Positions 23,235 through 31,037 of a DNA stretch of 35,458 nt are shown piece by piece. The notes below the pieces were generated by a model. The model saw only the letters and a list, made by a program, of their open reading frames with translations, was not told the DNA's origin and ran no database searches. The position numbers and the translations under genes were made by a program. The stretch is from [Clostridium] ultunense DSM 10521 (GTDB taxonomy: Bacteria; Bacillota; Clostridia; Tissierellales; Tepidimicrobiaceae), in the NCBI RefSeq assembly GCF_000511955.1, contig NZ_AZSU01000002.1:253714-289171 (forward strand), in the 5' to 3' direction. Within the stretch, counting starts at the first letter, position 1, and every line of letters begins with the position of its first letter.

Positions 23235-24878
23235 TTGAGGGAGAATTGGGATAAAGAAAAACAATTAGTAAAAAGGGACTTTGATTTACTTATAGAAAAA
23301 GGGAATCTAGGTTTTTATAATAGTTGTGAGATAACAACTATATTTTTATATGATAGCACTATAAAAAAAGCTAAGAACTTTTATACCATAGTGGTTTTTG
23401 AAGAAAGAGAAAAGTCTATTTCTAATGAAAAGCCTTTTATTACTAATAAGCCTATTAATATAGATAAACAATATAGATTAGGCATTATAAGATATCAAAG
23501 AACTATAGAAGAATTAGAAAAAGATTTCATTGTATTGCTGGGGGAAAATGAATGGGCTTATGATGAAAGTGATTTAATTATAGGAAATTTAAAACCTTTA
23601 CCAAAACAATTTATACCTAAGGATGGCACTGAAATTGTGCCACTTAACTCTGTATTAAAGAATAATTTTTACAATGGATCCTATGTATTAGAATTTTTTG
23701 ACCAAGAAAAACAGGAGCTAAGGGATGTATTAGAATCGGACAAATTACTGGGGAAAATATGTAAATGTGTTACAGAACTTCTCCCCATTGATTTACTATA
23801 TATTAGGGATAGAATTGGTAATATAATCTTCCAATTTCCTAGTATGATGTTTACCTTAGATACACAACCATTAAGCTCATGGGAAGGAATGGAAACACAA
23901 ATAGCATGGCATCCTTTTTTTAATGATTTGGATAAAATGGATAAGATCTCGATTCAAACTAGTAGTCATCTTGATAATAATATTATGGGGTTCCATCAAC
24001 TTGACCAAATTAACCATAATTCCAATGAATTGCATACAGGAAATTCAAATGATATGAATGATACTATTATATTTAATAAAGAAAATGGACTAATATTAAG
24101 TTGCTCTTCTGCTAGTTTTATGAAAGATATTCATATTTCAGGTTATATATCTTCGGCGTTCCAAGAACCGCGAATTATAAAGTTATTTGATAAGGATGAT
24201 AACTTAGTTAAAAATATTGAAATTCCAATAGTTTATAGCACAGGTGGAGATAAACCCTATAAAATGGATTATTCTGATTGGATTTCTAATCGAATTTATG
24301 AAAATGAAAAGAAAAGATTAGAAAGAGATTTAATATTTGTACAATATGGAAAGAAAACAAATGACAGAAACAAGGCCTTAGAAGATTTAAGAACTTTAAT
24401 TGAACGTCATGGTGAAGATGGCATTTATTTATGGGATCCTTATTTAAGTTATAGGGATATTTTGGATACTATCTATTATTATGAAGTAGCTGGTGTTCCT
24501 ATGAGGGCTATTAATTCCTATAGGAAACAAAAAAATCTTAATGATAAAAAGGAAATTTCTAAGGACAAAGAAACATATGGAACCTGGGTAGAAAATCAAA
24601 TAAAAAATTTTGAATTAAGCAGTAATCATTTAGGAATAGATTTTGAATTAAGATGTCAACATGATCAATATGGATGGCCATTTCATGATAGGTTTATTAT
24701 CTTTCCTTTGAAGGATAGGAGACCTAGGGCATGGTCTTTGGGAACTTCCATTAATTCCTTTGGGAAAGAGCATCATATCTTACAGGAAGTCGGTAATGCA
24801 AAGATGATTTTAGATGCCTTTATGGAATTATGGAAAGAACTTCAAGATCCAGAGTGTTTAGTTTGGAGGTCAAAATGA
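23235..24878 (+). CDS. VPA1262-family-like protein with PLD-like C-terminal domain
   Basis: This protein has about 547 residues. TTG 23235 is chosen because GGTGGG lies 6 bases upstream; TTG 23214 lacks a site. The N-terminal ~330 residues are a large beta-rich domain without obvious motifs. The C-terminal part (LIFVQYGKKTNDRNKALEDL, YLWDPYLSYRDILDTI, GWPFHDRFIIFPLKD, AWSLGTSINSFGKEHHILQE) resembles, from memory, proteins annotated as VPA1262 family. It has a phospholipase-D-like look: a His-x-x-Phe strand (HDRF) followed by a Gly-Thr-Ser-x-Asn loop, but without a textbook HKD. Its stop overlaps the next ATG (ATGA). Setting beside a toxin-antitoxin system and restriction-type genes suggests a defence effector. 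The function is not established. Confidence 0.6.
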   Translation: MRENWDKEKQLVKRDFDLLIEKGNLGFYNSCEITTIFLYDSTIKKAKNFYTIVVFEEREKSISNEKPFITNKPINIDKQYRLGIIRYQRTIEELEKDFIVLLGENEWAYDESDLIIGNLKPLPKQFIPKDGTEIVPLNSVLKNNFYNGSYVLEFFDQEKQELRDVLESDKLLGKICKCVTELLPIDLLYIRDRIGNIIFQFPSMMFTLDTQPLSSWEGMETQIAWHPFFNDLDKMDKISIQTSSHLDNNIMGFHQLDQINHNSNELHTGNSNDMNDTIIFNKENGLILSCSSASFMKDIHISGYISSAFQEPRIIKLFDKDDNLVKNIEIPIVYSTGGDKPYKMDYSDWISNRIYENEKKRLERDLIFVQYGKKTNDRNKALEDLRTLIERHGEDGIYLWDPYLSYRDILDTIYYYEVAGVPMRAINSYRKQKNLNDKKEISKDKETYGTWVENQIKNFELSSNHLGIDFELRCQHDQYGWPFHDRFIIFPLKDRRPRAWSLGTSINSFGKEHHILQEVGNAKMILDAFMELWKELQDPECLVWRSK

Positions 24879-26389
24879 GAGAAGTTATATTTAAAAATTA
24901 TACTGAAAAAGTAATTAATTCCATTGATAAATTAGAGTTAAATGATTCACTATTATATTTGGATTCTATCCTGGAGAATAGTGAGGTAAAAGATATTCTA
25001 AATGGAGGAAAATCTTTAGAAAAAACCTATAAATATTTAAATGAAAAGTTGAGCTTTATAAATAAATATAAGTATGGATTTTATGTAGAAGAAATAGACA
25101 ATCAGGATGTCATAGAAGGAGCTAAAGCACTAATAACAGCTAAGTATTTTATTTCAAAAGGTATAAATAGAGGAGATGTCAAGGAAATAATAAAGGGAAT
25201 TTTGATATTAAATTATTTTGAGCTTCCTTTTAGTCAATTGATAGAAATAGGGGATTTTACTAAGGAGGAAAGAAGAGTATTATCGATAAAACTAAAAGAA
25301 TTCTTATCGGCACTATCTATTAAAATAAGTATGCCAAATGATGCCCCCTATAATGAAAAAAGATATTTTGAAGAATATGAAAATGGCATTGGAGAAAAAA
25401 ACATGAAAAAAGTGTATGATTTTGTAGAGGCTATAAAAAGGGGTAGGGGCTATGGTCTTAGAGAAGTAATGAGGGGGTTAATTAAATTTATTTCTTTTAT
25501 TAATCCTATTCTTCTTAAAAGAACAATCTCTGAAAGGACTGATCCTTTAGAAATCCTTGCAATAATAGAACCCCTAGAAGATGATGAAAAATTGATAATG
25601 GGTCTAGGAGAAGATATTAAAAACGAATGGGTATTAGTAGGGATTATTTATCAGATTTTAGATAATAATCGGAATAAAAGACTTGGAGATAATGTATTGG
25701 ATGCAATGAGGAGAATTTTAGATCAATTATGGACTATAAATGAAGAGCTATTTTTCCAATGTATAAATTATTTCGGTAATTATGAAGACTTTAATATTAT
25801 TTTAGGAAGAGTACTAGGAAGGGCTAACAGGGAAACTATTTTGAAATATGTTAATAGCTATAGGATATCAGAATACAGAGGCGATTTGGAGAATGATCGG
25901 TTATTTATTGAAAATTTTATGAACGAATCAGGAGAAGAGAATAGTCTTTTCTTATGTAGTGAGATGTTTCAAAAATGGGAAAGATATTTAAAAGATTTTA
26001 TAAAACAAAATAAATATATTCAAGGCCCCATATATACCAATTGTTTTTATATAATCGTCTATTATTTTCTGTTAAGAAAAAACCAGCAGGAAGATTTTTT
26101 GCAAGAATTAGAAAAAATGGTATTTGAAATTTTGGAAATAAATTATATTTGGTGTGAGAGTCCTATTGAGATTAGAGCAAGATTTTTTATAAATTTAACA
26201 TATCTTTACTTATTAAGTATTGAGTGCAGACATAAGGCCTATATTCTAGCTACAAAGGAAGGGCTAGTTTCGAAATTAGAAATATTTTTTAAGGATGAAA
26301 GAATATGGCTTTATTATTTTAATACTTTAGATAAACCATCTTTTTTGAAGGAAATAGAGGAAAATTTTACTTTGACAAATAATGGATAA
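24875..26389 (+). CDS. Unknown protein, partner of VPA1262-like gene
   Basis: This 504-residue protein starts at ATG 24875, which overlaps the preceding stop (ATGA) and has GGAGG 5 bases upstream; the longer frame from 24830 is just read-through inside the other gene. The sequence is strongly helical, rich in Glu, Lys, Ile and Leu, with several Tyr/Phe-rich helices (NCFYIIVYYFLLRKNQQEDF) but no signal peptide and no recognisable catalytic motif. It could be a helical-repeat (HEAT/TPR-like) scaffold. The four-base overlap means it is translated with the VPA1262-like protein, probably as a two-component system. Confidence 0.55.
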   Translation: MREVIFKNYTEKVINSIDKLELNDSLLYLDSILENSEVKDILNGGKSLEKTYKYLNEKLSFINKYKYGFYVEEIDNQDVIEGAKALITAKYFISKGINRGDVKEIIKGILILNYFELPFSQLIEIGDFTKEERRVLSIKLKEFLSALSIKISMPNDAPYNEKRYFEEYENGIGEKNMKKVYDFVEAIKRGRGYGLREVMRGLIKFISFINPILLKRTISERTDPLEILAIIEPLEDDEKLIMGLGEDIKNEWVLVGIIYQILDNNRNKRLGDNVLDAMRRILDQLWTINEELFFQCINYFGNYEDFNIILGRVLGRANRETILKYVNSYRISEYRGDLENDRLFIENFMNESGEENSLFLCSEMFQKWERYLKDFIKQNKYIQGPIYTNCFYIIVYYFLLRKNQQEDFLQELEKMVFEILEINYIWCESPIEIRARFFINLTYLYLLSIECRHKAYILATKEGLVSKLEIFFKDERIWLYYFNTLDKPSFLKEIEENFTLTNNG

Positions 26390-26509
26390 GCATGAATTCA
26401 AAGATGAGAATAGAAGCATTTTACTATATATCTTAGTTAAAATAATTTATAAAAAAATACAAGTCTTACCTAAAAAGAATTAGATATTTTAGATAGCCTA
26501 AATTAAATA
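26390..26509. repeat. Short fragment of CAO-domain gene and decayed sequence
   Basis: At about 26393-26435 the sequence encodes HEFKDENRSILLYIL, matching HKFKDENGSTLYPIL of the CAO-domain gene at 15053 (nucleotides CAAAGATGAGAAT are shared). It is a third, tiny piece of that gene family, here from its middle, in the same orientation. The rest of this stretch holds nothing recognisable. Confidence 0.5.
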
Positions 26510-26815
26510 ATTATGAATTAATTGATGATTTCAAGGATATGTTTTTAGAAAGTGGATAATTAAAGCGGAAAAATTTAATATTCTAGAACTAAACTCATTT
26601 GTTAATGGTATTAAAATAGATATAGATTCCGTTTAAAATAGTCTCGATAGTAATTATTTCAATAGATTATTAGAAGGAATGGTTAACAAGGTAAAGGAAA
26701 TTAAACGTATGGGTTATGGACGATGTAAATTTGATCTGCTTGGAATAAAAGTACTTAATCAGCAGGAAATACTTGGGCAGGAAAATAATATATATTTTGC
26801 TTCTAATAGAAGTGC
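26510..26815 (+). pseudogene. ISL3-family transposase C-terminal remnant
   Basis: Broken frames read ELIDDFKDMFLESG, LNSFVNGIKIDIDSV, then a stop, then SNYFNRLLEGMVNKVKEIKR and MGYGRCKFDLLGIKVL. The pattern 'EG.vNKiK.iKRmmYGR..FdLLk.k.L' is the standard end of ISL3 transposases (last catalytic Glu in EGMVNK). In-frame stops show decay. It may be a relative of the N-terminal fragment at 448-828, but the two do not overlap. Confidence 0.7.
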
Positions 26816-26938
26816 ATAAAAATTACCAAATTTGCAAGAGACCATTTTCAAATTATCATAAACATTTTAGCTCTTTTCTTAATAGTGTACATCAATAGGA
26901 ATTACAAGATAATTTAATCGTAAAATAAAAAATTCTCC
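26816..26938. other. Short AT-rich stretch, no gene seen
   Basis: Nothing supported between the ISL3 remnant and the minus-strand HEPN/MNT remnants. Confidence 0.4.
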
Positions 26939-26989
26939 TTACTCTCTTGCAATTTCCTCTATTCGTTCTCTAGTATCAAAAGAAGCCAT
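26939..26989 (-). pseudogene. MNT nucleotidyltransferase gene start, truncated to 16 codons
   Basis: The minus-strand ATG at 26989 overlaps the HEPN gene's end and reads MASFDTRERIEEIARE before a stop at 26939. Position and sequence fit the first helix of an MNT-type antitoxin that normally follows a HEPN gene. The body with the GSxxxG...D motif is gone. Confidence 0.4.
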
Positions 26990-27249
26990 TCCCTCAACTC
27001 CTCTATTTTCTCTATATTACTTTTAGTGAAATCATAATCACATTTTTTATAAAAGCTTTGTCCAAAATCGGGGTATCTAGCATTTATATTAAAAGTTGTA
27101 ATTAAGTCTAGTATATCTTTTTGTTCTTCAGTTGTATAAATCTGTGCCTTTTCAGCTAATCTTAGTAAATTATGGATTCTAGGCGGATTATTATCTACAT
27201 TCTTAACATATATAGCTTTGAGCGGTTTTTCTATAACTAGATGCCCCAT
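26959..27249 (-). pseudogene. HEPN-domain protein, N-terminally truncated
   Basis: The 96-codon frame reads GHLVIEKPLKAIYVK, then PRIHNLLRLAEKA, then ILDLITTFNINARYPDFGQS and EELREWLLLILE, a typical HEPN domain of the kind paired with MNT nucleotidyltransferases. Full proteins of this type are about 125-130 residues and begin about 30 residues earlier with helix 1, which is missing; the upstream frame (YSLF) still matches for four residues and then hits a stop. HEPN/MNT pairs act as toxin-antitoxin systems (HEPN RNase, MNT adenylating antitoxin). This copy is almost certainly dead since both genes are cut. Confidence 0.7.
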
Positions 27250-27310
27250 AAATAAACTATATATATTATATTATCAGATTATTGCCCTATTCAGCACAAA
27301 AATCCACAGG

Positions 27311-27778
27311 TTAAACGTCAAATATAGAGTACCATCTAATTTTTAATTTCCATGATAGATTATCTGCCTCAGAGCTGGCAATCATTTTTGAATATCCTCT
27401 CATGAATGGTATCATTGATACTAAAAAATTCTTTTCATTTTTAATTTCTTCATATATAGTATCTCTAAACAAATCCAACAATTTATCCAAATATAGTAAA
27501 ATCTCTTGTTCCTTTGAATTTACCCTTATAAATCCATTAACCTCATTCTCCTTTGCATTATTAAATAAATATAAATTAAAGCAATCTCTTTTTTGGTGAG
27601 CCAATAATTTTATCAATTCAGTATTATGAGTTAGAATTACCTGCTTTTTACCTTCTAAAAATTTAACTATAATAAATGCTATTTTATTCTTGTAAATTGA
27701 ATCAAAGCTAGAAATTGGATCATCTAACACGATAATTTCAGCCTCTGATCTTTTAGCTCTTAACAGTTCGAATGAATG
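27311..27778 (-). pseudogene. AAA_13 (PrrC/RloC-like) ATPase, C-terminal fragment
   Basis: The frame is open on the minus strand from 27778 (stop just before) to 27311. It reads HSFELLRAKRSEAEIIVLDD, PISSFDSIYKNKIAFIIVKF (Walker B aspartates in VLDDPISSFDS), KKQVILTHNTELIKLL (H-loop), then a C-terminal tail. This is the end of the ABC-like ATPase seen in AAA_13 proteins such as the anticodon nucleases PrrC and RloC and other defence ATPases. Walker A, the coiled-coil insert and the signature motif are absent. The usual C-terminal nuclease part is also not present, so the identity within the family is open. Confidence 0.7.
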
Positions 27779-28252
27779 TCATTTGTAAAAGTTTCTATAT
27801 TTAAATTTTAGGTAACTTTAATGGGACAGGGGGTCAGACCTCTTGTCCCAGAAATATAGGAGTCGCATCTCTTTGTGTATATCTTGCACTAGATATGCTA
27901 CCAGAAGAATTAAATATAGATTATATTACAAGATAGTTCTTAATAAAGCTGTAAAGGATTGTTTTTTTGTTATTATCTTTTGATAATGTCATCTCATAAT
28001 TTTCTTTTTTATACCATGAATTCTAATATAGATAAAAATACTCATGGAAGCCAGCATACATGGATATATTATATACGAATTTATTGTTTCATTCTATATG
28101 CTCTTGGAAACTAATTCAATTTTAAGGTTAAGTTACCTAAAAATACAAGTTTTTTCTTACCTGCTTACACCTTATCCATAATTATGATATAATAAAATAA
28201 ATATCTTTACATTATTAAAAGATAATAAGTTTTATTTAGAAAGGAGCTTGCC
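27779..28252. other. Intergenic region with palindromic repeat, TIR-like sequences and promoter
   Basis: A palindromic repeat lies at 27822-27850 (separate entry). TTTTAGGTAACTT at about 27807-27819 recurs in inverted form at about 28130-28143 (AAGTTACCTAAAA), enclosing ~335 bases, like a small MITE. An unrecognised open stretch reads SLCVYLALDMLPEELNIDYI at about 27862-27930. A promoter TTACAC/TATAAT (28165-28170, 28188-28193, spacer 17) precedes the methyltransferase gene. Confidence 0.4.
27822..27850. repeat. Palindromic dispersed repeat, copy 1
   Basis: TGGGACAGGGGGTCAGACC followed by TCTTGTCCCA, an imperfect palindrome. A longer form of the same element is at 30192-30227. The two copies bracket the methyltransferase/PD-(D/E)XK gene pair. 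Confidence 0.7.
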
Positions 28253-29683
28253 ATGATAAATAATGCTCAGTCCTATTATCCAATTTCTATAGATAAAATA
28301 GAGGAAAAAGTTGAAAGAAGGATTAAACGCGCTGCTTCAAGAAAAGAAAACGATATATACGAATTAAACTTCTTTAACCCATATAAAGACTTCCCAAATA
28401 TTCAAGAGATGGTTAATGAGCATGGTGAAACTATAATGCGAATAGATGGTGATATACCCCCTAATCTTCCAATAGAAAATAATGATAGATTTTTATTTAT
28501 TAGTTATGATCAGACAGCCCTTACTCATGGATTACATAAATATCCAGCTAAGTTCTTCCCTGAATTGCCGAGATGGCTTATTCAACGGTATTCAAAAAAG
28601 GGGGACCTGATACTAGATCCCTTTACAGGTAGTGGTACTACCAATGTGGAGGCATTATTAAATAATAGACATTCTGTTGGCATCGATGTAGACCCTCTTT
28701 CTAGATATATTTCGAAGGTCAAAACAACTCCATTAGATGAAAAAAGCCTGTATAAGACACAAAAATACCTTTTAGACCAAATAGTAAAATATCATCCAAA
28801 AAAAATAATGCCAGAGGATATCCCAGATTTTCCTTATAGGGATAATTGGTTTAATGAAGAGATTATATACGAATTAGCCTATATTAAAAAAACTATATTA
28901 AATATGGATACCACTAAAGATATAAAGGATTTTTATTTAGTTTGTTTTTCATCAATAATTAGATCTGTCTCTAATGCTGATGATAATTGCACTCGGACTG
29001 TAATACGAAAAAAATTAAATAAGCAAGTTTATCCGTCTTTCGCACTAGTGAAATTTGCAGAAACCATATTGATTTCTGTGCCTAAAATGGTGGAATTTTC
29101 AAATAGGGTTTCCTCTTCTACATCAGTAGAAATTCCACATGACATGGATGCTAGGCATATAGATTATAATCCAGATACATTTGATTTGGCTGTAACCTCT
29201 CCACCATATGTTAATGCAGTGGATTATCCTAGGACACATCAATTGGAACTTTATTGGTTGGAATTTGAAAGTGGCTCCCTTGTGCCTTTAAAAAAGAAAC
29301 ATATAGGAACAGAAAATGTTCCAGCAAAACTATATAATGAACTTCATAGCATAAGTATTGAAGAGGCAGATATTGTAATAGAAAAAATCTATAAACAAGA
29401 TCCTAAACGGGCATATATAGCATATAAATATCTTGTAGATATGGAAAAAAATCTTAAAGAGGTATATAAGGTATTAAAACCTGGGTCACATTATGTAATA
29501 GTTGTAGGAAACAATCGAATAAGGGGACAGTTGTTTGAAAACTGGAAATACCTTATAGCCCTAGCGGAAAGGGTAGGATTTACTTTAGAAAAATATTTTG
29601 CATCAGAAATTATTAGACATTTTATTAAAGTACCTAGGGAAGAACGTATTGATACCGATTGGATTATTGTACTAAAAAAATAG
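28253..29683 (+). CDS. DNA methyltransferase (N4-cytosine/N6-adenine type, TSPPY)
   Basis: This 476-residue protein starts at ATG after AAAGGAG. The SAM-binding site comes first: GLHKYPAKFFPELPRWLI, then LDPFTGSGTTNVEALL (Asp122 to Gly128, motif I) and GIDVDPLS. The catalytic motif follows later as TSPPYVNAVDY (Ser316-Tyr319, motif IV). A segment of about 160 residues between them may be the target-recognition region. The C-terminal VLKPGSHYVIVVGNNRIRG belongs to the fold. TSPPY is typical of N4-cytosine methylases. The next gene begins 13 bases later, and a nuclease-like protein is encoded there, so this is probably the modification half of a restriction-modification pair. Confidence 0.88.
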   Translation: MINNAQSYYPISIDKIEEKVERRIKRAASRKENDIYELNFFNPYKDFPNIQEMVNEHGETIMRIDGDIPPNLPIENNDRFLFISYDQTALTHGLHKYPAKFFPELPRWLIQRYSKKGDLILDPFTGSGTTNVEALLNNRHSVGIDVDPLSRYISKVKTTPLDEKSLYKTQKYLLDQIVKYHPKKIMPEDIPDFPYRDNWFNEEIIYELAYIKKTILNMDTTKDIKDFYLVCFSSIIRSVSNADDNCTRTVIRKKLNKQVYPSFALVKFAETILISVPKMVEFSNRVSSSTSVEIPHDMDARHIDYNPDTFDLAVTSPPYVNAVDYPRTHQLELYWLEFESGSLVPLKKKHIGTENVPAKLYNELHSISIEEADIVIEKIYKQDPKRAYIAYKYLVDMEKNLKEVYKVLKPGSHYVIVVGNNRIRGQLFENWKYLIALAERVGFTLEKYFASEIIRHFIKVPREERIDTDWIIVLKK

Positions 29684-29696
29684 GGAGGAATTATGT

Positions 29697-30191
29697 ATGA
29701 ATGATACTACTAAAAAAGGTAAACAAGCCTCAGTTGACGGATTTGCCCACGAACATATTGCCGTAGGCCTACTCATGAAAAAATATCAAAATGTTTCTCT
29801 TGTGGATTTACCCTTATCTCCCTATGATATTATTATTGCATTTCAAAATTCTGACGGAGAGGAAGATATTATTAAATGCCAGGTTAAAACAGCAACAAAA
29901 TCTGTAAAATTTACAGGGGGTACTAGGGGTGGCATTGATAGGCAATATATTTCTGGTGTTAAAGAATATATTCAATCTACCAAAACATCTGATGTAGTCA
30001 TTGGCGTAACTCCAGTTACGGAACATAGTTTTGATCTTTATTTTGTGCCCACAGTTTTAATAGAGTATTTAGGGCAAAAATCCATAAGTATAAATAGAAT
30101 CAGAGGATTAAAGAATAATTATGAAATCCTAGAATATTGTAAAGATAAGGCTTATGTTCTAGAAAAGTGTAGAGAATATGGAATTATATAA
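29697..30191 (+). CDS. PD-(D/E)XK-like nuclease, possible cognate restriction enzyme
   Basis: This 164-residue protein starts at ATG, with GGGAGG 8 bases upstream. The fold motif is suggested by SPYDIIIAFQ (Asp44), a strand, then IIKCQVKTATKSVKF (Gln62-Val63-Lys64), where Gln replaces the usual Glu of (D/E)xK; QVK variants are known in Holliday-junction-resolvase-like and group-I-intron endonucleases. AHEHIAVGLLMKKY near the N-terminus fits the first helix with its Glu. It follows the methyltransferase gene in the same operon. Restriction activity is inferred from position. A minor alternative is a non-catalytic or regulatory nuclease-fold protein. The stop abuts a palindromic repeat. Confidence 0.6.
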   Translation: MNDTTKKGKQASVDGFAHEHIAVGLLMKKYQNVSLVDLPLSPYDIIIAFQNSDGEEDIIKCQVKTATKSVKFTGGTRGGIDRQYISGVKEYIQSTKTSDVVIGVTPVTEHSFDLYFVPTVLIEYLGQKSISINRIRGLKNNYEILEYCKDKAYVLEKCREYGII

Positions 30192-30227
30192 TGGGACAGG
30201 AGGTCAGTTTACAGACCCCTTGTCCCA
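30192..30227. repeat. Palindromic dispersed repeat, copy 2
   Basis: TGGGACAGGAGGTC, a short loop, and GACCCCTTGTCCCA form a 14-base imperfect stem beginning at the first base after the stop codon of the nuclease-like gene. It matches the repeat at 27822-27850. It could end the transcript although a T-run is lacking. Confidence 0.7.
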
Positions 30228-30307
30228 CCAACTTGAAAAAAGAATTTTTAATGATAATATTTAAGTTACAGTACTGCAATTATGCAACCAAAACTTCATA
30301 TATTTTT

Positions 30308-30392
30308 TGGGGAGCTTATAGTGATAGGCTGAGAAAGGAATGTTATTCCTGACCCTTTGAACCTGATTTGGATAATTCCAACGGAGGGAGAT
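30308..30392 (+). ncRNA. TPP riboswitch aptamer (THI element), apparently orphan
   Basis: The conserved core is complete: GGGGAGC, then CTGAGA closing P2 (GCTTAT/ATAGGC), a perfect P3 stem (AGGAAT/ATTCCT), GACCCTTTGAACCTGAT, GGATAAT, and CCAACGGAGGGA with P5 (TTGG/CCAA). These are the hallmark bases of thiamine-pyrophosphate aptamers. P1 is poor: the T-run before GGGG does not pair well with ATTTCTAAAA after GGGAG. No thi, tenA or thiamine transporter gene follows; the next ORF is a small coiled-coil protein 139 bases on. The element is probably cut off from its gene by rearrangement. Confidence 0.85.
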
Positions 30393-30530
30393 TTCTAAAA
30401 TCTATTAAGTTTAGTTCTTTTTTAAAAACAGCATTGAAAATTATAGAAGATGTATAATAGCTGTTATCTTTATGAACAATACATGATATAATATTAAATG
30501 TAAGTGCAAGACGAAATTGGGGGTGTTCAA

Positions 30531-30788
30531 ATGACCAATGAAGAATTTCAAAAAATAGTATTAGAAGAGCTAAGAAGTCTAAAAGAAGGACAGAGAAACT
30601 TAGAAGAAGGACAAAGAGAAATAAAAAAAGAATTAGAAGCTATAACTGAGCAAACAGCTGACTTGACAGAATTTAGAGAAGAGATAAATGCTAAACTTGA
30701 CACTGTTATTGAGGAAAATGAGATATTAAAAGAACTAATAGGAAAACATGAAGTAGATATTAGAAGAATTCAAAGAAGAATAGTATAG
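30531..30788 (+). CDS. Small coiled-coil protein
   Basis: This 85-residue protein starts at ATG 30531 with GGGGGTG just upstream; the longer GTG frame from 30504 lacks a site. Nearly all of it is a coiled coil with an internal repeat (SLKEGQRNLEEGQREIKKEL), LTEFREEINAKLDTVIEENEI and HEVDIRRIQRRIV. It has no membrane segment. Proteins of this kind are common in Clostridia next to phage or regulatory genes and have no known function. Confidence 0.55.
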   Translation: MTNEEFQKIVLEELRSLKEGQRNLEEGQREIKKELEAITEQTADLTEFREEINAKLDTVIEENEILKELIGKHEVDIRRIQRRIV

Positions 30789-30810
30789 AAAATCATAATT
30801 ATAGAACCTT

Positions 30811-30984
30811 ATGACAAATATATATAGTGAAATGCAAGAAGGATTTAAACAATTAAATTCACGAACAGATGGAATAGAAAATGAAACTAAAAAAACCGAT
30901 GCTAAAATTGAACACCAAATTATACCTAAAAATAGCTATGAAAACAAAAAGAAGCCTGAGAAAGCTTCTTTTGTAGTAAAGTAG
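30811..30984 (+). CDS. Possible second coiled-coil ORF, probably a remnant
   Basis: This 57-codon ORF reads MTNIYSEMQEGFKQLNSRTD, then IENETKKTDAKIEHQ. It resembles the middle of coiled-coil proteins such as its neighbour ('EMQEGFKQLN..' repeats). No ribosome-binding site is seen. Its last codons fall inside a terminator (AAAAGAAGC/GCTTCTTTT, 30947-30972), so the true gene end may be elsewhere. Confidence 0.3.
   Translation: MTNIYSEMQEGFKQLNSRTDGIENETKKTDAKIEHQIIPKNSYENKKKPEKASFVVK
30947..30975 (+). terminator. Rho-independent terminator
   Basis: AAAAGAAGC and GCTTCTTTT pair in a 9-base stem with an 8-base loop and a TTTTG tail, ending the coiled-coil transcripts. Confidence 0.65.
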
Positions 30985-31037
30985 GGAATTATATTCATCG
31001 GCTTATATATTGGAATATTTTTCCAAAAACTATACTT

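Noticed and set aside
23235-26389. Reading the two-gene operon as a classical restriction-modification or retron system
   Set aside because: No methyltransferase, helicase, reverse transcriptase or ncRNA hallmark is visible in either gene; the association with the downstream methyltransferase is interrupted by remnants.
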